Origin: Pseudomonas sp. URMO17WK12:I11
GTDB taxonomy: Bacteria; Pseudomonadota; Gammaproteobacteria; Pseudomonadales; Pseudomonadaceae
DNA length: 64,000 bases
Assembly: GCF_007677725.1 (NCBI RefSeq)
Contig: NZ_VEDF01000004.1
Span: 372,001 to 436,000 of the forward strand
Direction of reading: 5' to 3'
The notes beneath the pieces are model-generated. The model made no database searches. It was given only the letters and a program-made list of their open reading frames with translations, and had not been told where the DNA came from. Within the stretch, counting starts at the first letter, position 1; each line of letters begins with the position of its first letter. Position numbers and translations under genes: made by a program. Positions 8,052 to 16,840 of this stretch are shown in pieces.

Positions 8052-8897
8052 TTACTGGTCGGCGTAACGGGGCTCTCCCACGTCCGCGCCATCTGCTCTC
8101 AGACCCTGGTCAGTCAGCAGGCTCGCCAGCTTGCCCGACTCGCGCAAGCTTTTGATGGTTGCGTTAATCGCGGCGCCCAGCTCAGGATTGCCCTTGTTGT
8201 AGATAAACGCCGTTTGTGCCGGATACACTGAAGACTTCACCTTTTCGTCCGGCTTCGCGACCTTGATCTGAATGTCCTTGCCGACACCGCCCTTCTTCTG
8301 ACTTTCAGCGCCGATTGCATAGGTGTTGACCGCAGCGTCGATTCGGCCACTGTTCAGATCCTGAGAAAGCGCCACAGCGTTCGGATAGAGAGAAAGCTTG
8401 TTACCGTAGAGTTTCTTCAACTCCGGAACCCAAAGGTAGCCAGTCACAGTGCCAACCTTGCGATCCTTGAGCTGATCGAACGTATCGGCGCCATCACGCG
8501 AGTAAATGGCGGTCTGCTCCAAATACACTGGGTCGGAGATACCCATGACCTTGGAGCGTTCGAAGGTGCGATACCAAGCGCCGACGGAGATGTCGGATCG
8601 AGAGGCCACGACGTACTGAATCGAAGCGGCAGAATCGGTGACGATGTGATTGACCTTCAGGCAGCTGTCCTTTGCGATCTGCTGAACAATTTCCCCGTCG
8701 ACCCCGCTGAATCGACGGGCCTGATCATCATAGGCAAACGGCGGGAGCACTACCGAAGTCACGGTCAACTCGCCAGGCGTGATGGTTTTGAAGGTATACA
8801 GAGGTTTGCACTCCTTCGCCACCGCAGAAGCCGAAATGGCTAGTGCCAGAACCGAAGCGCCCATGCCCAGCAGACCTTTGATGCTATTATTTTTCAT
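8052..8897 (-). CDS. Periplasmic solute-binding protein, family 3 (amino-acid ABC type)
   Basis: The 281-residue protein begins with a clear signal peptide (MKNNSIKGLLGMGASVLALA, cleavage after SASAVA). The mature part has the family-3 pattern: PPFAYDDQARRFSGVDGEIV, a GAWYRTFERSK loop, KDRKVGTVTGYL at the domain hinge, and a terminal SLRESGKLASLL helix. Such proteins deliver amino acids or other small polar molecules to an ABC importer, or act as sensory or catabolic binding proteins. No permease or ATPase gene is near, so it is an orphan here. It may feed the pathway substrate to a permease encoded elsewhere; that is inference. It is transcribed alone, with the terminator at 8013-8038 downstream. 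Confidence 0.85.
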   Translation of the reverse strand: MKNNSIKGLLGMGASVLALAISASAVAKECKPLYTFKTITPGELTVTSVVLPPFAYDDQARRFSGVDGEIVQQIAKDSCLKVNHIVTDSAASIQYVVASRSDISVGAWYRTFERSKVMGISDPVYLEQTAIYSRDGADTFDQLKDRKVGTVTGYLWVPELKKLYGNKLSLYPNAVALSQDLNSGRIDAAVNTYAIGAESQKKGGVGKDIQIKVAKPDEKVKSSVYPAQTAFIYNKGNPELGAAINATIKSLRESGKLASLLTDQGLRADGADVGEPRYADQ

Positions 8898-8963
8898 CGT
8901 CTCACCTAGCTTTATGAATTAACCGAGGGAACGTGAGCTTCAGCAAAGCTTCGCTCGCGTAAA

Positions 8964-9581
8964 CTACTGCTTGCTCAAAACGGCTTGAAGTACGAACTTC
9001 TGGATCTGCTTGACCAGAGAGGCGACGCAAACGTCGCTTCCCCACTCCTTGGTGAGCGCCCCATCCAAAGTGGCGCAAATCGTCCCTGCAGTCATGCGGT
9101 CATCTTGGGCATGAAAGACGCCCCTCGTTCGACCTAAAGCGATAACGCCAGACAAGAGCTCGACAACTCGAACTCGAATTCGGTTGATATCTGCCTGCTG
9201 TTCAGCCAAGAGATTGCAGGTTTCACGTCGCGACAACACATAAAGGGAGCGATTTTCAAGCGCAATGGTCATGTATGTTTTGACGAAGGCTTCGAGCGCA
9301 CTGATAGCATTGCGGCGACTTTTGAGTTCCTGCGTGATCGCATGTAACAACAACGAGTCGAGCTCCTCAATGAAATCAAACAAAAGAGTTTGTTTGCTCT
9401 CAATGTGGTTGTACAAAGAGCCAGCCTGGATTCCCACAGCATCGGCGAGCTGCCGGAGGCTGACAGACTGAAACCCTTTAGTCGCAAATAATTCCAATGC
9501 GGTGCGCCGTACAGCTACCGACTTGCACGAGCCGCTATCAATATTGGCATTGGTGGCGAACGAACTGGCAAGACTTCCCAT
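8964..9581 (-). CDS. TetR-family transcriptional regulator
   Basis: The 205-residue protein (from MGSLASS) has the HTH segment ALELFATKGFQSVSLRQLAD, followed by AVGIQAGSLYNHIESKQTLL. The recognition region GSLYNHIESK is typical for TetR proteins near acyl-CoA metabolism genes. The reading frame is open to 9623, giving 14 extra residues if that start is used; neither site has a strong ribosome sequence. It lies downstream of and in the same direction as the citryl-CoA lyase-like gene. Its target could be that gene or the binding protein gene; nothing in the sequence decides this. Confidence 0.82.
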   Translation of the reverse strand: MGSLASSFATNANIDSGSCKSVAVRRTALELFATKGFQSVSLRQLADAVGIQAGSLYNHIESKQTLLFDFIEELDSLLLHAITQELKSRRNAISALEAFVKTYMTIALENRSLYVLSRRETCNLLAEQQADINRIRVRVVELLSGVIALGRTRGVFHAQDDRMTAGTICATLDGALTKEWGSDVCVASLVKQIQKFVLQAVLSKQ

Positions 9582-9679
9582 ATTGATACCACCAACCTCG
9601 TACAACAGGATGCCGTTGTACATAAACTAAGAAGTTACTATGAAATGCCGCCGCTCACTGGGAGCGGCAGCAGTAAACG

Positions 9680-10480
9680 TCAAAGCCCGCTTTTTGCCAG
9701 ATCTTCCGCAAAGTTACGGCGGTCGCGAGCGTAGTCGACCTCACTGTCGCTGATCGCGCGAATGCGAACTTTGCTCTGCAGCTCCTCAGAAATGTGTGCG
9801 ACCACACCTGGCATAGTGGAAATCACTGCCAGGCCAGTCATCTCTGCTGGGGTAAAGCCCATCTGAGCCAAAATCGCACCCATCATGCCGACCTCGTTGA
9901 TCACGATTTCGGGCTTGTTGGCTTGAGTGATAAAGGCCTTGTGCACCGCCTCATACCATTCGCAGATATCGCCCCATACACCGGTTTCAACAGCCAGAGC
10001 CTTGAGTTGCTGGGCTCGCGGGTCGGTAAATCGGAAGACCGGGTGGCCCAGCCCTGGAACGCGCTCCTTGCGCGCACGCATACCTTCTACCAAGGCATTG
10101 GCCGAGGCCTCGAAGTCGTTTACGTCTGGCGAGAAGGTAGCGTTCAGGAAGTTGCCAGTTTGATCAGGGGCCAGCGAATACTCACCAGCCGACAAAACTG
10201 CGGTGGCCAAACCCGCGACCATGCTCGGGTTGCTGGAAACGCAGAAGCGGGCAGCCGCAGTACCAGGCTTTTTCAACGCGTAATCCAAGACCGAGCAGAG
10301 AATGCCATCGATCATCTTGGACTCGCCGGCATTCGGCAGGCGACCACGGATCAGCAGATAGGTCGCCGAAGCGAAGCTCAGCTTCCCGATCAAATCGCCC
10401 AGGTCATAGCCCCGGATGTAGACAGCGGACTCCTCGACGTCGCTAACCGAGGTGCTCCAATACCGTTTTTCTGTAGTCAT
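9680..10480 (-). CDS. Citrate synthase/citryl-CoA lyase-family protein
   Basis: The 266-residue protein is much shorter than citrate synthase (about 430) and matches the short citryl-CoA lyase-type members. VPGLGHPVFRFTDPRA carries the His of the citrate synthase signature (GxGHxxY/F), and a second conserved His is in GVVAHISEEL. Short members of this fold act on CoA esters by retro-Claisen or aldol cleavage. Here it could cleave the last CoA intermediate of the pathway into acetyl-CoA and a keto acid; this is inferred from context. Start ATG with usual spacing. A GC-rich hairpin (about 9646-9668) lies between its end and the TetR gene. Confidence 0.8.
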   Translation of the reverse strand: MTTEKRYWSTSVSDVEESAVYIRGYDLGDLIGKLSFASATYLLIRGRLPNAGESKMIDGILCSVLDYALKKPGTAAARFCVSSNPSMVAGLATAVLSAGEYSLAPDQTGNFLNATFSPDVNDFEASANALVEGMRARKERVPGLGHPVFRFTDPRAQQLKALAVETGVWGDICEWYEAVHKAFITQANKPEIVINEVGMMGAILAQMGFTPAEMTGLAVISTMPGVVAHISEELQSKVRIRAISDSEVDYARDRRNFAEDLAKSGL

Positions 10481-11243
10481 TGCTGGTTCCTATGGAATGT
10501 TGCCCGTGCCATCCACCGAGACGGCCCGATGACTCGACTGTATTCCAGGTACTTTTTTTTGTCCAGCGGGTACGTAAAAATGATTTACGGGTCTTTATGG
10601 CATCACCCTAGCTCGGTGACGTCACTGGCCAGGCCTAGCGGCTCGCCCCTCCCCTAGGCCCACTTCCAGAGCGATGGCGTGGAGTTCTCACTGCTACGGC
10701 GATAACTCCCCAATCCATTTTTTCCTCCCCGTGCGAGGCCGGAAATACAAGCGCGAGCCCTCCGATGCCATACCTATCATCGCCGTAGGTATCGGTAGCA
10801 CTGAAGACCAGCGAAGAAAGTGCATGATCATAGCCGCCGACAATATCCCGGCAATCATTGAATTGCATCCCGACTGGACGACCAACTTAAATCAGAGAAA
10901 ATGCATTCATTGAATGAGACCTTCTCTGGCTTATTGCCAATTACTGCCGGGAGCTGAGCGCCTGGGATATGAAAGAATCAAGCCAATACCAATCGAGGCG
11001 CGCGTCCCCACACATCTATTTTATAAAACCATTAGGAATCAAAAAAGGTTTGTGAATCCACTAACCCTTATACACTCAAAAGGAAGCCCATTAACCTACA
11101 CACAGACTTATTGAACCAAGACATGCAAATAGCACTAGCACTATAGGTGCCTTATTATCAATCTCGCCTACAGGGCCGTCAGCACTATAGACGAGATTTA
11201 ACTTGGCGCAGCTTGATTTAAACCGTGAAGCGCACGACCCTAG
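10481..11243. other. Gene-poor stretch, no recognisable content
   Basis: About 760 bp without a convincing gene. Small frames exist (for example 10674-10913, plus) but have no ribosome site or family motif. The right part is A/T-rich and irregular in base use, as in decayed or recombined DNA. I see no repeats or RNA gene in it. Confidence 0.6.
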
Positions 11244-12035
11244 TCAAACGCCAGCCCAAGGTATATCTCGTGCCGTGATCCTTTTTTTCAATGTGAACCC
11301 TTCTCCCGCGACTGGAGAGGAAACCAAGTCCGCAACAATCTGCCCTACTCCTATAGCGCAGATCGCGTCCACGTCATGCCCGACAGCTACAATTGCGCCA
11401 TTTATTCCTTCAGGACGTCCCAGGTAAGGTTTGCCATAAGGTGTAACAGGTACATCTACTAGATCATCGCCTGCGGCGATGCGCTCCTCTTTGAGCCTTA
11501 AATCAAGGTTCAGGCACCCTTCGAATTTGGAACTGAGGACGCCCGCAGCAATAATGGTTTCATCTGCCAAGAACTGGCCAACGGGCGTCGATGCACCAAC
11601 GACCTTATCGTCAGCCATGATGAGCTCAGTTACTTCGAGCTCTTCAAAAATCCGCCCGCCCCGATCGTTTACGACATTCCTCAAGTCCATAAGCATTTCA
11701 TGCATCGAAAGCTCATTACCTAAGGTGCCTTTCCGCACACTATGAGCCGTGATCGTCGACTGAGAGGTGAAGCAGAACCGGCTCACCAGTCGCATTTTAT
11801 AACCAAGATCCTCGAACAGGGGAGACACCAGCTCGCTTCCGCGCCTAGCAAGCTCTGACCTCTTATCACCGCCGCCGATGCAATCAACGAAGGGGGTGCG
11901 CGGCCCTTTGAGACCTACCCTTGATTGTTCAATCAAGGTGACTCGCATACCGGCCTTTTGCAGGAAGTAGGCTGAGCAGACCCCTACAGCCCCTCCTCCG
12001 ATGATGAGCACATCCAGTCCAACGTATTTATCCAC
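11244..12035 (-). pseudogene. D-amino-acid-oxidase-like FAD enzyme, probably internally deleted
   Basis: The 263-residue frame starts well: a GxGxxG motif in VLIIGGGAVGVCSAYFLQKA, and a glutamate at the end of beta-2 (LIEQSR). A C-terminal FAD-binding segment is also present (GHDVDAICAIGVGQIVADLV). Family members have 370-400 residues; here the N-terminal Rossmann part runs into the C-terminal part with a large middle portion missing, so the substrate domain is incomplete. I take it as a non-functional remnant, although a short active version cannot be excluded. A near-perfect copy of the cluster motif lies upstream at 12126-12141, so it was probably once part of the catabolic regulon; oxidation of an amine or D-amino acid would fit the Rid and racemase genes. 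Confidence 0.6.
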
Positions 12036-12125
12036 AGCGTGTACCTCGTGGTTGCCAGTGCCGGTATGGCCCGCGATCGGCCTCCTGGAGCTCCAGAACG
12101 GAACATACCCAGAAGACTGTTTTAC

Positions 12126-12141
12126 ATACCCTTCGGTCAGT
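12126..12141. promoter_or_regulatory. Putative TetR-type operator, copy 4
   Basis: ATACCCTTCGGTCAGT lies about 90 bp upstream of the DAO-like gene start and differs at one base from the copy at 4604-4619. Such identity over nearly 7.5 kb of otherwise unrelated sequence supports a shared regulator. Confidence 0.5.
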
Positions 12142-12199
12142 ATTTGGGTCTAAAGCCGGCCTGTCAATCTATTCGAGTATCCGGGTGACGCTTGAGCGG

Positions 12200-13167
12200 A
12201 CGAGTGGCCATATGCCGCTGTATCGCCAAGAGAAAATCTTTGGCCGCGCCGGACTGTAGATTGCTCGCTCGACCTTGGCGCAGTGGGTGGGCAACTGCGG
12301 CGTCCAATTACAACCGCTGTTGATGCGCTGCGCGAAGCCGTGCTGACGCATGGCTTCGTCCACGCCGACGAGACGCCGGTACAAATGCGGACACCTGGCG
12401 CGAAGAAAACTCATCGTGCTTATGTCTGGGCCTATGCCACCAGCCAGTTTTCCAATCTGGCTGCCGTCGTTTATGACTTCAGTCCGAGCCGTGCTGGTGA
12501 ACATGCCCGAGCCTTCCTGGGCCACTGGAACGGCAAGCTAGTCTGCGACGACTTCGCTGGCTACAAGGCAGGCTTTGAACTGGGCGTCACGGAGATCGGC
12601 TGCATGGCCCATGCACGCCGCAAGTTCTTCGACCTGCACGTGACCAACAAAAGCCAGATTGCCGAGAAAGCGCTGCACTACATCGGGGCCTTGTACGAAG
12701 TTGAACGAGAAGTCCGCGAGCTGAAGCCGGATGTCCGACAGCGAATACGGCAGAAAAAGGCAGCGCCGATTATCGACGCACTTCATGCCTGGATGATCGC
12801 CCAGAGGCAGCTTGTGCCTGAGGGATCGGCCATCGGCAAGGCCGTGGATTACAGCCTCAGACGCTGGATAGCGCTGACGCGTTATCTAGATGATGGCGGT
12901 GTGCCCATCGACAACAACTGGATTGAAAACCAAATCCGCCCGTGGGCCCTTGGACGCTCGAACTGGCTGTTCGCGGGCTCATTACGCAGCGGTAAACGCG
13001 CGGTGGCGATCATGAGTTTGATCCAGTCGGCGCGGCTCGACGGTCATGATCCGTACGTTTATCTTAAGGATGTTCTTACACGCCTGCCGACGCAGCGGGC
13101 GAGTGAGATTACCGAACTGTTGCCGCATAAGTGGGCGTCTGTTCAGCCGTGCTGGCGTAGCCCGTAG
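12200..13167 (+). mobile_element. tnpC: IS66-family transposase remnant (5' truncated, stop codon and frameshift)
   Basis: The C-terminal 280 residues of an IS66 TnpC transposase are readable from about 12290: FVHADETPVQM with the catalytic DDE region, CMAHARRKFFDLH, and VPIDNNWIENQIRPWALGRS. The upstream part, MPLYRQEKIFGRAGL, is cut by a TAG at 12257-12259 where homologues continue IARSTLAQWVG, and the frame then shifts by one base near 12311-12325. Before about 12200 the match to IS66 stops, so the N-terminal half and the tnpA/tnpB genes are lost. I find no clear terminal inverted repeats. It cannot transpose and marks a recombination junction between the catabolic cluster and the two-component genes. 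Confidence 0.85.
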
Positions 13168-13193
13168 ACTCTTACAGAATGGTGTAGACCTCA

Positions 13194-14317
13194 TTAGGTA
13201 ATCGGTAGCAGCACTTTGAATACTGTTCCCTGCTCAACCGTTGACACCACCTCGATTTTTCCACCGTGGGCCGAGACGATTTCCGCCGCAATGAATAGGC
13301 CTAACCCGAGGCCAGCGGACGCACCTTTTTCTCTCGTAGCGTAACTTGAGTATCGAGCGTGTGGATTGAAAAGATGGGGCATTACACTGGAGGGAATAAG
13401 TTCGCCGCGATTCTGCACGCTGAAAACCGCACCGTCGTCACCCCGCGACAATGTCACGTTAATCGGTTGCTCTAAATCCCCATGCCGAACCGCGTTACTA
13501 ATCAGGTTAGTGAACACCTGTTCCATGCGGGCCGGGTCGTACATCCCCGTCACTGCATCGCTTGCGTTCGTAATGATCTGTGCGCGGGGAAACCCGATAC
13601 GAAGCTCTCCTACAACAGACGCGCAAAGGGCGCGTAAGTCAGCGTCCTCCGGATTTACGGGTATGCCACCTCCAAGATTACTACGAGCTAGATCGAGCAA
13701 GTCGCCCACCATGTGGTTAGCTCGACGCACACTCGCGTTAATCTGCGCTGCCAGCTTTTTTTCCCTGGCTGCCAGATTTTCGCTCCCGAGAAGCAGGTCA
13801 CTGGCCATTAACACAGCGCCCAATGGTGAGCGTAGATCGTGACCTAACACCCCTAGAACCGTTTTGCGTGTGGACTCAGCTGCCTGGCCAAAAGTAGCAA
13901 TAGACTCGATTAGCGCTTGGTCTATGGCTTCATTGAAGCGGATCATGTCCTGCATATCGTGCTCTGCGTCCATCCGATGGTTGGCCAGCCACAGCCTGAG
14001 AACGCTAGATCGAAGAGCCCGATACTCTGAAACCATCTGATCCATGGAAAATCCTGCGACGAATCGTGTCATCGCATGCGTCTGAGAGGGTGCATCCCCC
14101 TCCGTCACTGGGCCAAGACCATGGGATTTTTTGAGCTGCTGCCGCTCGGATTGAGCCTTTGCATATCCTCAGCTACCGTCGTCAATATGTGCTGAGCGTG
14201 ATTCCTCAGCCCTTTGGCGTCCATCGCAGGCAACGCGGTTTCCACAGTTCGAGCAAAACTCTCCCAAGCTGACAATATTTGCTCGGTGTGCTTAAGGATG
14301 AACTCGTGCAGTCTCAT
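13194..14317 (-). pseudogene. Sensor histidine kinase with RsbR-like N-terminus, split by a frameshift
   Basis: Two overlapping frames make one kinase. The first (14317-14105, 70 residues) begins MRLHEFILKHTEQILSAWES and ends early. The second continues with GFSMDQMVSEYRALRSSVLR, the HisKA box VLGVLGHDLRSPLGAVL (phospho-accepting His), and the HATPase motifs NLISNAVRHG and GLGLGLFIAAEI. Reading the second frame upstream gives QQLKKSHGLGPVTEGD, which joins naturally to the first if one base is restored near 14138-14150. There are no membrane segments, so the intact protein would be a cytosolic sensor. The second part could start at a GTG at 14108 overlapping the first stop (GTGA), so a coupled two-piece kinase is possible but less likely. 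It is convergent in layout with neither neighbour; a response regulator lies divergently. Confidence 0.7.
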
Positions 14318-14467
14318 CGTTGTCCTTGAATTAGCTGGAAGAGGGGAATACCGATGCCGCCGCCGTGCGGTTCAAGATTAGTCCTGGAAATAGGTGGTGG
14401 CATATCCGGTCAGCACAAACTTGGAACTTGCTTAACATCCTGTCCAGCTCCTTCTGGGAGCTTCTTC

Positions 14468-14913
14468 GTGACGCTAAATGTACTCCTGGTCGAGGACGAA
14501 AAAATTTTGCGCTCATTGATGGCGGAGGCTGTACGATCCTCGGTCATGTGGTCGACGAATGCCCCACCGCCGATCAAGCGCTGATAGCACTGGAGGGGAC
14601 GGTATCGTTTTCCTTGATCATCACTGACGTGCGCACGCCGGGCAGGCTCGATGGCTTGGTCTTGGTTCGAACGATTTGGTTTCGATGGCCTGATCTGCCC
14701 GTAATTATTATGTCCGGCAATACTGTGATTCCGCCTGGGTTTCTGCGCCCAAATGCGAAATATTTGCCTAAACCCGTGCATCTCGACTCTCTACATGGGG
14801 CGATTGTTGAGTTGTTGCCGCAAGCAGGATACCGAGGTGAACTCCACGGACGCTTGCCTTTGTTCGGGAACTTTTCCGAGCAAATGTTGAGCTTTGCACC
14901 AGCAGAGTGGTGA
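14468..14913 (+). pseudogene. Single-domain response regulator with a frameshift
   Basis: From a GTG at 14468 the frame reads VTLNVLLVEDEKILRSLMAE, with the acidic pair (ED) of a receiver domain. It leaves the family pattern after AEAV, while the neighbouring frame picks up LGHVVDECPTADQALIALEG, the phosphorylated Asp in LIITDVRTPG, and the Lys of YLPKPVHLDSL. One base lost near 14533-14537 explains this. The intact protein would have about 145 residues and no output domain. It is divergent from the kinase remnant, and the pair probably formed one pathway. With both partners frameshifted, loss of selection is more likely than chance sequencing errors, though errors cannot be excluded. Confidence 0.72.
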
Positions 14914-15078
14914 ACATTCCTTAAAGAGCTTGCTGACAAAGTGGTTGACACGGGCACTGTATGAGCATACAGTAAATCCATCCACCCACGGTTCCCTCTT
15001 CAACTAGCGAGCAACACAGCATTGCAATGTGCCTGGGTCGAGTTGCGCTACAAACAGGATGTTTGTGACGAGTTGAGA

Positions 15079-15099
15079 TAGCCCCTAATGGGGCTTTTT
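15079..15099 (+). terminator. Rho-independent terminator
   Basis: AGCCCC and GGGGCT arms around TAAT are followed by a run of T. It lies about 165 bp after the response regulator frame. The rest of 14914-15196 holds nothing I recognise. Confidence 0.75.
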
Positions 15100-15196
15100 T
15101 CGTTTTTGTGATCAACCCCTGGCGCTTAGTTCGTCGGCTTTCACGCAACCCTCTCTGGGCTATACATCATTGACCGCGCAGCGAAAAACCCCCTGA

Positions 15197-16840
15197 TCAA
15201 GCCTGACCGGGGCCTCCCGTTTTTGGGACGGTTTCTTTCAGCTCCGGGGTTGGCTGTGGCTTTATCTCAGGCTGTGGCTTTATCTCAGGCTGAGGCATTA
15301 TTTCAGGCTGAGGCATTATTTCAGGCTGAGGCATTATTTCAGGCTGAGACGCCGGCTTTTGCTGCGGTGTAATTTCGGGCCGAGAAACAGGGGCTGGCTG
15401 AGACTTGATTTGAGGCTGAGTCGCGGTGTCGCTGGCAGACGTCTGCGGGGCTGTTGGAGCTGCTGAAACTTGGGACGGGGGAACTACAGACGTCGACGAT
15501 GAGGGTGGAGGAGCGCTGTAGGTAAAGGCGTAAACGGAAATACCCATGGCCGCGACCCCAAGCATCGCAATACCCAGACGACTCACCTTGTAGAAGAGCC
15601 CTTCGGCTTGCTCAATGGGATCCGCTACCATTTTCTTGAATTCGCCTTCAGGCAAAAAGCGATACAGCTTTGGCTGCCAGTCCTTGCGAAGCTTTCGCTG
15701 GATGTTGATGAACTTACGGCCCGACATCACGTTCAGTACCGTGTATCCAACTGCGACCGCCATGACGATCGAGATCAGGTACGGGTTGATCTGCAATGTG
15801 AGCCTCGCGGCGATCAGGCCCAGGCCAACGGTCAGCGCCGTGGAGATCGCTGCGATTGCTTGCCGGGTCGCGTCTGTGGCCTTCGACGTTTCCTCCGTCA
15901 CGGCCTTACGAAGATCTGTCAGGGACTTCAGGGTGTCTTTGGTGATTTCCGAGACCGCCATCTGATAAGCGATTCTCGCGCAGTCCAAGGCAGCGGCCAT
16001 GTTCTCCCTGAAGTACTCCTGTACCTCCCCGTCCGCCCGACCGGAACGCGCAATTTCGGCGGACAGCAGGATGTGCTTCACCTCTGCTTCCCGCGCGTTA
16101 TCGAACACCCATGCCGCTGCTTCGTGGACAACTTCGAAGTCTGTAAGCGAGATGGATGAAGTCCCATCTATCGACTCTGGGATTGTCAGATTGAGCTTGG
16201 GCGGGCCTTTGAAAGTGAGCTTGCTACCACTGGTGTCGATTTCGTTCGCAAAGCAACGGCTGAGAGCACCGAACGCCTGCCCTGCCCAGAGCATGTGTAA
16301 AGGATCAGTCTCATCGAGATGGTGTCCTTCTGCGAGCAACCAATGGCGCACATCCTCCGGTACTTTGCGGAGGGTCGCTGATTCTTTCACCAGGAGCCGA
16401 GGTGACTTGGTCGCCTGTGATTCGGTGTAGTCGCCCCCTTCACCCCAACCACAATATGCCCTCGCTCTGGTATTGAAAGGCTGAGTGAGGCCAAGCAGGT
16501 GCCAACGTGCAGCAGCGTGTCCATTGACCAGGAACGCCTTGAAGCCTACTTCCGTCGCCACATAGAGGGCCTGTTCCTGGACATGGTCTTCCGGAAGTGG
16601 TTTCTCCAGCTCAACGCGGAACGGCCCGAAATCTTCATCCTCGTCATCGACGTCAGTTTCGCTACTCGCGCAGTCGTAAATCGTGAATGACCAGGCAGCA
16701 TCGACAGCGGCTTTCTTGATCGACCGAGCAGTTTCCGCTGATAGGTCGGAAACGATGAGGGTAAGGTTGCCCTCTGTGATTAGGGCCTGACGCTTGCGCG
16801 ATAGCTCGTTAATCAGGCTGGCCAGGCTTTGGTGTGACAA
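15197..16840 (-). CDS. Membrane protein with large cytosolic domain and Pro-rich C-terminal tail (unknown function)
   Basis: I do not recognise a named family for this 547-residue protein. Residues 1-325 have no signal peptide and look globular and then helical. Two hydrophobic segments follow at about 329-346 and 353-372, a basic loop (RKLRKDWQPK), and a third at about 422-441. The last 105 residues are rich in Pro, Gln, Ser and Thr, with five hexapeptide repeats of the type QPEIMP or QPEIKP. With a cytosolic N-terminus, three segments would place the tail in the periplasm, where it resembles the spacer of TonB but has no C-terminal globular domain. Its start overlaps the upstream NdpA-like gene by 32 bp, so the two are translationally linked. 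This layout (a sensor-like soluble partner plus a membrane protein, on a mobile island) recalls defence systems, but that is inference. Confidence 0.7.
   Translation of the reverse strand: MSHQSLASLINELSRKRQALITEGNLTLIVSDLSAETARSIKKAAVDAAWSFTIYDCASSETDVDDEDEDFGPFRVELEKPLPEDHVQEQALYVATEVGFKAFLVNGHAAARWHLLGLTQPFNTRARAYCGWGEGGDYTESQATKSPRLLVKESATLRKVPEDVRHWLLAEGHHLDETDPLHMLWAGQAFGALSRCFANEIDTSGSKLTFKGPPKLNLTIPESIDGTSSISLTDFEVVHEAAAWVFDNAREAEVKHILLSAEIARSGRADGEVQEYFRENMAAALDCARIAYQMAVSEITKDTLKSLTDLRKAVTEETSKATDATRQAIAAISTALTVGLGLIAARLTLQINPYLISIVMAVAVGYTVLNVMSGRKFINIQRKLRKDWQPKLYRFLPEGEFKKMVADPIEQAEGLFYKVSRLGIAMLGVAAMGISVYAFTYSAPPPSSSTSVVPPSQVSAAPTAPQTSASDTATQPQIKSQPAPVSRPEITPQQKPASQPEIMPQPEIMPQPEIMPQPEIKPQPEIKPQPTPELKETVPKTGGPGQA
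15252..15341. repeat. Five tandem 18-bp repeats inside the membrane protein gene
   Basis: Two units of GGCTGTGGCTTTATCTCA are followed by three of GGCTGAGGCATTATTTCA, with a partial sixth unit after them. Read on the minus strand they encode the QPEIKP and QPEIMP hexapeptides. Near-identity at the DNA level points to recent expansion and probable length variation between strains. Confidence 0.95.

Noticed and set aside
10674-10913. Small plus-strand gene in the 10.5-11.2 kb gap
   Set aside because: No ribosome site, no recognisable motif, and overlapping frames of the same length on the other strand.
15252-15341. CRISPR array
   Set aside because: The units are directly adjacent, with no spacers, and are in frame within a Pro-rich protein tail.
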